NCBI GenBank assembly: GCA_903970405.1
Contig: CAJCIT010000147.1
Coordinates: 1 to 35,230, forward strand
DNA from: Acidobacteriaceae bacterium
GTDB taxonomy: Bacteria > Acidobacteriota > Terriglobia > Bryobacterales > Bryobacteraceae
Reading direction: 5' to 3'
Length of the DNA: 35,230 nt
This document shows positions 5,416 to 12,470 of this stretch, piece by piece; the first letter of the stretch is position 1, and each line of letters starts with the position of its first letter. The position numbers and the translations under genes were made by a program. A model generated the notes under the pieces. That model searched no databases. It saw only the letters and a list, made by a program, of their open reading frames with translations, and had not been told where the DNA came from.

Positions 5416-8166
5416 ATGACCGCTTCCGCTTTGGTGCTGGTTGGCAATTACAACTACGGCTTGGTGGCCGTTTCCGTTGTCATCGCCATCGTTGCTGCTT
5501 ATGCCGTGCTGGATTTGGCCGGACGAACGGCCGCGTCCCGCGGGCGGGTCCGCTGCTTCTGGCTCACTGGGGGCGCCGTCGCCATGGGCCTTGGCATTTG
5601 GTCGATGCATTACATCGGCATGCTTGCCTATCGTCTCCCTTTGATTGTTCGTTATGACTGGCCAACGGTGTTCTTGTCGTTGGCCGCGGGTGTCTTAGCT
5701 TCCTTTGTCGCCCTGTTGGTTGTGAGCCGCCAAACGATGAGTTATCGCCGTGTCTTACTGGGCGGCGCGGTGATGGGAGGCGGGATTGCGTCCATGCACT
5801 ACATCTGCATGGCCGCCATGCGTCTACGCGCCATGTGCGTCTATTCCCCCGGCATCGTCACTCTCTCGGTCATCGCCGCCATCCTCGTCTCCTTCGCTGC
5901 GCTAATCGCGGCCTTTCGGCTTCGCGATGAAAAACGCGTGACTGTCAGAAGGAAAATCGGCGCTGCGATCCTCCTGGGAATGGCCATTCCGATCACGCAC
6001 TACACCGGAATGGCCGCGGTGACGTTCTACGCGGCGGACACTCAGCCCGATCTCTCCCAAGCCATTGACATTTCTTCGCTGGGTGTTGCGGGAATCGTGA
6101 TTGTGACTCTGGGAGTTCTCTTTCTTGCAATACTGACCGCTGTTCTGGACCGCCGCGTTTCGGGCACCCAGTCGCAACTGCAATTGAGCGAATTCCGCCT
6201 CCGCCGTCTGGTGGATTCGAACATTGCGGGAATACTAGTATCGAACGCGTCGGGCCGAATCCTGGAGGCAAATGAGACGTTCCTCAAAATGATGGGGTAC
6301 ACCAGGGAGGACCTCATCGCGGGATTGATGCGGTGGGACGCTTTCCTGCCACCCGAGTCTCGGGACGTTACTCAACTCATCGAGCGGCAATTGGCAACGG
6401 TGGGCGCCAGTGTGCCCGTGGAGGTTGACCACATTCGCAAGGACGGCCACCGGGTTCCTGTGCTGGTGGGGCTCGCTTCGCTCGATACGCCGGATCATCA
6501 GGCCATCGGCATTACTTTGGATCTGACCGAACTCAAGCGCGCGCAATCCGAGGCGGAAGCGGCAAACCTGGCAAAAAGCGAGTTCCTGGCGAACATGAGT
6601 CACGAGATTCGTACGCCCATGAACGCGGTCATCGGCATGATCGATCTGGTTCTTGACACCGAATTGACGCGCGCACAACGCGAACAGTTGACCATTGCGC
6701 AGTCTTCGGCGGACGATCTGCTCGATATTCTGGACAGTATCCTGAACCTTTCGAAGATTGAGGCCGGAAAGCTCGATCTGGATCCAATTGACTTCAATTT
6801 GCGGGAGTTGGTGGAGGGAACCGGGAAATCGCTGGCGCAGCGGGCGGACGAAAAAGGGCTTGAACTCACCTGCGAACTGGACCCGGATGTGCCGGAGTTT
6901 GTGATCGGCGATCCGGTGCGGCTGCGGCAAGTGTTGGTGAATCTTCTGGGAAACGCCATCAAATTCACCCCGTCCGGCGAGGTGGGACTTGGTGTTTCAG
7001 TCGACTCCTCTACTCCAGAGTCGATCGGACTGCACTTTGTTGTGCGGGATACCGGCATTGGAATTCCAAAGGAAAAATGGAAGGTGATCTTTGAGCCCTT
7101 TTCACAGGCCGACACCTCCACGTCCCGGAGGTTCGGCGGAACCGGACTGGGCTTGACCATTTCGTCGCGGCTGGTGGAATTGATGGGTGGCCGCATCTGG
7201 ATTGACTCCCACGCCGGCAATCCGGTGGGCGAAATCCAGACCGGGACGAGTTTCCACTTTACAGCGAAATTTCGCCCCTCACTCGAAGGCCTCGAGAAGC
7301 CGGTTCATTCTTCGCTGGCCGAACTGGTGGGCCTGCCGGTGCTGATAGTGGACGACAACGCCACCAACCGCCGGATCCTGGAGCAAACGCTTTCCCACTG
7401 GGGAATGAGGCCGAGACTTGCCGCGGGGGGAGAGGAAGCGCTTGGCCTTCTGAACGAGATGCGGCTGGAAAATTCCTGGCTGCTGGTATTGAGCGACATT
7501 CACATGCCCGGGATGAATGGCTTTGAACTGGCCGTCAGAATCCAGGCGGCTTGCCCGCAGGCCATGGTGCCGATTGTGATGTTGACGTCAGGCGGACTGT
7601 TGGGCGACGCCGCCCGCGCGAGGAAGCTCGGCATTGCGGCATACCTCACTAAGCCGGTGGCCCGATCTGAGTTGCTGTCGACCATTCTGCGCGTCATCCG
7701 GCCCGCGAGTGAACCCATTGCTCCCGCCGCGCAACCGAGACCGGTGGCGGAACGAAAGCTCCGTGTCCTGGTTGCTGAAGACAACCTTGCCAATCAACTC
7801 TTGACGAGAATCCTGCTGGAGAAGCAGGGACATGATGTCGTCATGGTTGACAACGGCCGTGAAGCCTTAGGAGCTCTTGAAGCGGGCTCATTCGATATCG
7901 TGCTGATGGACGTGCAGATGCCCGTGATGGACGGTCTGGCCGCCACCGCGGCGATCCGGGCAAAAGAGCGCAAGACCGGCGGGCGGCTGCCAATCATTGC
8001 GCTGACTGCTGGCGCAATGGCCGGAGATCGCGAAAAATCTCTGGCCGCCGGCATGGATACATTCATCTCAAAGCCGATTCGCAGCCTCGACCTTATTAAG
8101 GCCATTGGTAACTTGATCGATGCGAAGGCGATCGAGACCGTCAACAGCTTTCCGGCGCCAAAATGA
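5416..8166 (+). CDS. MHYT-PAS hybrid histidine kinase with two receiver domains
   Basis: This 916-residue membrane sensor starts with an MHYT domain: about seven hydrophobic helices with MHYIGM (64-69), MHYICM (127-132) and THYTGM (194-199). The domain is proposed to sense gas or redox state through metal. A PAS domain spans about 260-370. HisKA follows with MSHEIRTP (phospho-acceptor H396), then the HATPase with GNAIKF, DTGIGIP and FGGTGLGL boxes (about 500-620). Receiver 1 has VDDN and the acceptor D694 (LSDIHMP). Receiver 2 has AEDN and D832 (MDVQMP). No HPt domain is present, so a separate phosphotransfer protein is expected. The next gene on the same strand is the permease-phosphatase fusion, 334 bp away. 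Confidence 0.92.
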   Translation: MTASALVLVGNYNYGLVAVSVVIAIVAAYAVLDLAGRTAASRGRVRCFWLTGGAVAMGLGIWSMHYIGMLAYRLPLIVRYDWPTVFLSLAAGVLASFVALLVVSRQTMSYRRVLLGGAVMGGGIASMHYICMAAMRLRAMCVYSPGIVTLSVIAAILVSFAALIAAFRLRDEKRVTVRRKIGAAILLGMAIPITHYTGMAAVTFYAADTQPDLSQAIDISSLGVAGIVIVTLGVLFLAILTAVLDRRVSGTQSQLQLSEFRLRRLVDSNIAGILVSNASGRILEANETFLKMMGYTREDLIAGLMRWDAFLPPESRDVTQLIERQLATVGASVPVEVDHIRKDGHRVPVLVGLASLDTPDHQAIGITLDLTELKRAQSEAEAANLAKSEFLANMSHEIRTPMNAVIGMIDLVLDTELTRAQREQLTIAQSSADDLLDILDSILNLSKIEAGKLDLDPIDFNLRELVEGTGKSLAQRADEKGLELTCELDPDVPEFVIGDPVRLRQVLVNLLGNAIKFTPSGEVGLGVSVDSSTPESIGLHFVVRDTGIGIPKEKWKVIFEPFSQADTSTSRRFGGTGLGLTISSRLVELMGGRIWIDSHAGNPVGEIQTGTSFHFTAKFRPSLEGLEKPVHSSLAELVGLPVLIVDDNATNRRILEQTLSHWGMRPRLAAGGEEALGLLNEMRLENSWLLVLSDIHMPGMNGFELAVRIQAACPQAMVPIVMLTSGGLLGDAARARKLGIAAYLTKPVARSELLSTILRVIRPASEPIAPAAQPRPVAERKLRVLVAEDNLANQLLTRILLEKQGHDVVMVDNGREALGALEAGSFDIVLMDVQMPVMDGLAATAAIRAKERKTGGRLPIIALTAGAMAGDREKSLAAGMDTFISKPIRSLDLIKAIGNLIDAKAIETVNSFPAPK

Positions 8167-8500
8167 ACGGTACGAACCGGCTTAAGGACGCCAGCCGCGC
8201 CGTATCCAGCGAGTCAGGGCAAACATTGCGTTAATCGCCCCTTCGCTCGCCGCCTCATCCACAAAATCGAAAGGTCCGGTGGTCTGGCATCTCACGCGCA
8301 GCGCTAAGAAAGGCGCCCAGGGCGGCGTGCAAGAGGGCGCGTCTGTCTGGGCTCCAATTTCCTACGTTCTCAGGATCGGAAACTCGGTAGTCCAGGCCGC
8401 TCGGCGCGGCAATCCGCATCCTTGGCTTAGCAGTTGTCCGGTATCCTGTGAGATCCATGTTTGAGCGGGAGCGAGAGAACGGGCGAAAGCAGGCGAGCGA
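8167..8500. other. Intergenic region with a minus-strand C-terminal-like fragment, a dispersed repeat and a short leader ORF
   Basis: On the minus strand, from about 8290 down to TAA at 8182-8184, one frame reads GPFDFVDEAASEGAINA followed by MFALTRWIRRGWRP. It looks like a genuine protein end but I do not recognise it. The upstream part shifts frame (ALLHAALGAFLSAARE in another frame), suggesting a gene remnant. Positions 8339-8374 match 24587-24623. A 15-codon ORF at 8457-8504 ends on the start of the permease fusion. Confidence 0.35.
8339..8374. repeat. Dispersed repeat copy 1 (partner at 24587-24623)
   Basis: Both copies read GCGTCTGTCTGG, CTC, AATTT, CCTACGTTCTC and GG(A) in order, differing by two one-base indels and a few substitutions over about 37 bp. 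Both are intergenic and in the same orientation. Confidence 0.5.
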
Positions 8501-8504
8501 GTGA
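8457..8504 (+). CDS. Short leader ORF overlapping the permease-phosphatase start
   Basis: ATG at 8457 opens 15 codons of charged residues (MFERERENGRKQASE). The TGA overlaps the GTG start of the large fusion gene as GTGA. It could be a translationally coupled leader or chance. No homolog is recognised. Confidence 0.2.
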   Translation: MFERERENGRKQASE

Positions 8505-11500
8505 CGGGATTGTTGCGGGCATTGCGGTTCGGATGGCGGATGCTGGCGAGGAGCCGCGCGACTTCGCTGGTTGCCATTGCCGCGTTGACGCTGGGGATCG
8601 CCGCCAACGTGGCCGTGTTCACGGTGCTGGAGGGCGTCCTGCTGCGGCCGCTGAACTTGCCGCATAGCGACCGGTATGTGGAGGTATGGGGCACGTTCCG
8701 TTCAAAGCCGACCTGGAAATCGTCCTATTCTTACCTGAACCTCCGGGACATGGCTCAGCGCAATTCGACGCTGGAAACGCTGGGCGGAATGACCTTCGGA
8801 GGCTTGAACCTGACGGTGGGCTCGCCAGAGCGAGTGGTGGCGGCCGAAATCACCTCGGACCTGCCGAAGGCGTTTGGCGTCACACCGGCTCTCGGGCAAT
8901 GGTTTACGCCGGATGCGACACCGACAGGGAACACCGGCTCGGCGATGCTCGCGTGGGGTCTCTGGAAGAGGCTGGGCGCGAATCCGAATATTGTGGGAAC
9001 CACGATTTCGCTCAACGGCAAACCGTTCACAGTGGCCGGGGTGCTGCCGGAGTGGTTTCGCCTGCCGATTCAGGGGGCAGAACGAGTCCAGGTCATTTTG
9101 CCGTTAGACGGAACAACCGCGGAAGCAAAGGAGCGAGGGCAGAACGATCTCCTGGCCGTCGGGAAAATGAAACCGGGCGTCACCCTTGAGCAGGCGCAGG
9201 CAGACCTGATTCGCGTCGCAGCAGGCCTGGAGCGCGAGTACCCGGACAACAACGCCGATCGCACGGCCTCTGTTTCGACGGCTCTTGAGGAGATTACGCG
9301 GCCGGTTCAGGAGACAGTCTGGATTCTGCTGGCTGCGGTGGCGGCGGTTCTGCTGATTGCTTGTTTCAACGTCGCCAGCTTATTGTTGGCCCGAGCAGTG
9401 GTGCGGACCAGGGAAACCGGCATCCGCGTGGCGCTGGGCGCGAATCGGGTGCAACTGGCGTCCCAGTTCATCGCCGAAGGGCTGATCTTGTCCATGATCT
9501 CCGCCGTGTTTGGCGTGGCTTTGAGCTTGGCCATCATCAAGCTTTTTTTCGTTCTGGCGCCCGATGATATCCCGCGCGGAGAAGAAATCAGGATCGATGG
9601 CGTTGTCGTGTTCTTTTCCATTGCCATAGCCGCGGTGGCCGGGCTTTTGTGCAGCCTGGTGCCGCTGCGGCACGCACAACGGCTGGCGCCGAACCAGGTT
9701 CTGAACGATGGCGCGCGCTCATCGACGGCCTATCGCGGGCGGCGCACGCTGCGAGTGCTGGTGGCGGGCGAGGTAGCGCTGGCATTCCTGCTGCTCACTA
9801 CGGCGCTGGTCCTTTTTGCCAAGCTCAACGCCCTTCTCCATACACCGCTTGGGTTCGACGCTTCGCATGTCCTGACTACGCAGCTTTTTCTGTCACCCGG
9901 TAAGTACGGCGATGATGCGGCCATTGCGCGGCAGCAACGACGCATTCTGGAAGCGGTGGCGGCGGCGCCGGGCGTCGAGAAGGCGGGGAGCATCAACATG
10001 CTTCCGATTCGCTTTTGGGGCAACAACACTGTTCTGTTCGTGGAGGGCCTGCCGTCAAAGCCTTCCATCGAGTTGGAGTCGGTGGAAACCCGGCTGGTCA
10101 GCGAGGACTACTACACCGTGATGGGCATCCCGCTGAAGGCAGGCCGATTCTTTACGGCGGCCGATGGGCAGCGGAGCGCGCTGGTGGGCATCATCAACGA
10201 AGAGACCGCGCGCTTGTACTGGCAAGGGCGCTCACCCGTCGGGACGTTCGTAAGGGAGGGCGATGCGGCGAGTAAGGACCGGATCGAAATCGTGGGTGTG
10301 ATTGGGGACATTCGCAATGCCCAGGTAAACATGCTTCCCCGGCCGGAGATCGACCTCTTCTATGGGCAGAGAGCGGACAACCGCGTGGCGCTGGCGGTGC
10401 GTTCTTCTTCCCTGCCCCCGGCTGCGCTGGCGGCGACGCTGCGACTGGCTGTCCACGGCGTTGATGCCGAACAGCCGATGTTTGCGACACTCACCATGCG
10501 CGAAATCATCGATCGATCCCTCACGCAGGAGCGTTTGGCGGCAACGATGGTGGGGTTGTTTTCGTCAGTAGCGGTCTTGCTCGCGATGCTGGGCATTTAC
10601 AGCGTGGTGGCGTATTCGGTGGCGGAGCGGGTGCCGGAGATTGGCACGCGCATGGCGCTGGGCGCGGGCGCGAACCAAGTGGTGACGCTGATTTTGAGAG
10701 AGGCGCTGAAGATGGCGGCGGCGGGCCTAGTGACGGGCGGGGCGCTGGTTATCGCTTTCAGTGCGATTCTGCGTTCCACTGTGCCGGGCTTCGCGTCAGG
10801 CCCGTGGTGGACCTACGTTGTGGCGGCCCTGGCGGTGGCGATTACCACAGTCTTGACGTGTCTGATACCGGCGTATCGCGCGACGCTGGTTGACCCGATG
10901 GTAGCGGTGCGCAACGATTTGCGCAGCGTCTGGCGGCAATCCCGACAAAGAATGTTCCGGCTGCCGGCGCTCTCTTCGCCGCGAAGCGAGGAGGACGCCA
11001 CTGAGACCAGCGTGATTACGGAACTGGCGGAAGCCAACCGGCAATCAGAGACGCTGGACGCGCAACTCGATACAACCGTGGAAGTGCTGCGGCGTACGTT
11101 TGCCGCCCGCGGAATCTGGCTGCTGGCACGGAGCCGCGACACGGGAGCGCTACGATGTGTGGCCGCTGCTGTCAGCCCGGCGTCGGGCGAAGAAAAACTG
11201 CCCGCGCCGGAGGTGGCGTTTTCCGCGAATTCGAAGTTCGTTCAGCGGCTGAAAACGTATGGAGCGCCGCTGCCCATTACGGCATCCGGTCTGGATGCGA
11301 GCATTCGTTACTACGAACAGAGCGGCATTGCCGGAATCGAGGAGTGGCGGCTAATTGAGCGCTTGGGCGTAACTTTGGCGGCGAAGATTGCGCTCCGCGA
11401 CGAAGTCATTGGACTGGTGCTGCTGGCGCCCGGCGATCCGATGACCGATTTTTCAGCGCAGGACCGCGAGCTGCTGCGCGGCTTGTCATTGCAACTGGCG

Positions 11501-12355
11501 CTGATACTGGAGAACTCCCATCTGGCGCGGCGGGCGGTGGAGGATGAGAAACTCCGGCGGGAGTTATCGGTTGCGTCCGAAGTGCAGCGGCGGCTGTTTC
11601 CTGAGTGCGCACCCGAACGCCAGTCGCTGACGCTGGCGGGCGCGTGCATTCCAGCGCGCGGCGTGGGAGGCGACTACTACGACTTCTTCGATCTGGGTGC
11701 GGCGCGCACAGGTGTGGCGCTGGCCGACGTGGCGGGCAAAGGGATTGCGGCCGCGCTGATCATGTCCGTGGTGCAGGCGTCGTTGCGAAGTTTGACGACG
11801 GATTCACGGTACTCGCTGGCGGAGATCGCGGCGAAGATGAACCAACTCGTCTTGCGATCGACGTCCAACAGCAGCTACGCCACTTTCTTCTATGCCGAAA
11901 TCGACGAAGCGGGCCGCCGGCTGCATTATGTGAATGCAGGGCATAATCCTCCGATGTTATTCCGGCGGCTCGCGGCGCCGCTTGTGGCGGAGAAGCAGGC
12001 GCGGATGGCGATTGGGATTGGCGGCGCGAGCACGGCCGTGGTGGAAGCGGCGACGTGTGAGGAATTGACCACGGGCGGATTAGTGATTGGCCTGTTCGGT
12101 ATGGCCAAGTACGAACAAGCTGAGGTCGAGATGGCGCCCGGCGATGTGCTGGTGGCTTTCACGGACGGCGTCAGCGAAGCGCTGAATCCGGCTGGGGAGG
12201 AGTTCGGGGAAGACCGGCTGCGGGAAGCGGTATTCACAAGAGCGCATCTGGCGCCTCAAGAACTGGCCGAGGCGTTGATGGAAGAGTTGAAGATGTGGAT
12301 TGCCGAAGCGCCCCAGCACGACGATATGACGCTGCTGATTGCCCGGATGGGTTGA
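8501..12355 (+). CDS. ADOP/MacB-like ABC permease fused to GAF and SpoIIE-type PP2C phosphatase
   Basis: A single 1284-residue frame joins two systems. Residues 1-810 form an orphan ADOP permease in two halves. Each half has a helix, a periplasmic MacB domain and three C-terminal helices with FtsX signatures (ETGIRVALGANRVQL and EIGTRMALGAGANQV). No ATPase gene is nearby. A linker leads to a GAF-like domain at about 850-1005. A helix (RELSVASEVQRRLFP) precedes a SpoIIE/RsbU phosphatase at about 1020-1284. Its metal-binding residues are intact: GGDYYDFFD (D1058), ADVAGKG (D1076), FTDGVSEA (D1222) and QHDDMT (D1274/D1275). SpoIIE-type PP2C enzymes dephosphorylate anti-sigma-factor antagonists, so the protein could couple an envelope event to a partner-switch sigma pathway; that is inference. 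GTG at 8501 gives the usual ADOP N-terminus. Confidence 0.88.
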   Translation: MTGLLRALRFGWRMLARSRATSLVAIAALTLGIAANVAVFTVLEGVLLRPLNLPHSDRYVEVWGTFRSKPTWKSSYSYLNLRDMAQRNSTLETLGGMTFGGLNLTVGSPERVVAAEITSDLPKAFGVTPALGQWFTPDATPTGNTGSAMLAWGLWKRLGANPNIVGTTISLNGKPFTVAGVLPEWFRLPIQGAERVQVILPLDGTTAEAKERGQNDLLAVGKMKPGVTLEQAQADLIRVAAGLEREYPDNNADRTASVSTALEEITRPVQETVWILLAAVAAVLLIACFNVASLLLARAVVRTRETGIRVALGANRVQLASQFIAEGLILSMISAVFGVALSLAIIKLFFVLAPDDIPRGEEIRIDGVVVFFSIAIAAVAGLLCSLVPLRHAQRLAPNQVLNDGARSSTAYRGRRTLRVLVAGEVALAFLLLTTALVLFAKLNALLHTPLGFDASHVLTTQLFLSPGKYGDDAAIARQQRRILEAVAAAPGVEKAGSINMLPIRFWGNNTVLFVEGLPSKPSIELESVETRLVSEDYYTVMGIPLKAGRFFTAADGQRSALVGIINEETARLYWQGRSPVGTFVREGDAASKDRIEIVGVIGDIRNAQVNMLPRPEIDLFYGQRADNRVALAVRSSSLPPAALAATLRLAVHGVDAEQPMFATLTMREIIDRSLTQERLAATMVGLFSSVAVLLAMLGIYSVVAYSVAERVPEIGTRMALGAGANQVVTLILREALKMAAAGLVTGGALVIAFSAILRSTVPGFASGPWWTYVVAALAVAITTVLTCLIPAYRATLVDPMVAVRNDLRSVWRQSRQRMFRLPALSSPRSEEDATETSVITELAEANRQSETLDAQLDTTVEVLRRTFAARGIWLLARSRDTGALRCVAAAVSPASGEEKLPAPEVAFSANSKFVQRLKTYGAPLPITASGLDASIRYYEQSGIAGIEEWRLIERLGVTLAAKIALRDEVIGLVLLAPGDPMTDFSAQDRELLRGLSLQLALILENSHLARRAVEDEKLRRELSVASEVQRRLFPECAPERQSLTLAGACIPARGVGGDYYDFFDLGAARTGVALADVAGKGIAAALIMSVVQASLRSLTTDSRYSLAEIAAKMNQLVLRSTSNSSYATFFYAEIDEAGRRLHYVNAGHNPPMLFRRLAAPLVAEKQARMAIGIGGASTAVVEAATCEELTTGGLVIGLFGMAKYEQAEVEMAPGDVLVAFTDGVSEALNPAGEEFGEDRLREAVFTRAHLAPQELAEALMEELKMWIAEAPQHDDMTLLIARMG

Positions 12356-12395
12356 GCGGCAGCAAGGCAGACAAACGGACGCGCCGACGCCTTCA

Positions 12396-12470
12396 GAGCC
12401 GCGACCGTTCAGGGAGCGACCGGTTGACGGGACTATGTCAGCACGGCGGTTCCCTAACGGGCGCGGCTCG
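12396..12470. repeat. REP-like inverted pair between convergent genes
   Basis: Copy A (12396-12424) begins GAGCCGCGACCG and continues AGGGAGCGACCGG. Copy B (12446-12470) is the same unit inverted: TTCCCTAACGGGCGCGGCTC. Together they form an imperfect stem of about 25 bp around a short loop. A further copy lies at 19980-20010. The site lies where the permease fusion and the second hybrid kinase converge, and may end transcription from both sides. Copy B is inside the kinase coding sequence and encodes its last residues. Confidence 0.6.

Noticed and set aside
4843..5610. 255-residue minus-strand ORF over the tRNA repeat and the start of the MHYT kinase
   Set aside because: It reads through tRNA-derived sequence and the kinase coding region on the other strand, and contains no family motif.
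6235..7220. Long minus-strand ORFs inside the MHYT kinase gene
   Set aside because: They are shadows of a well-supported plus-strand gene in GC-rich DNA.
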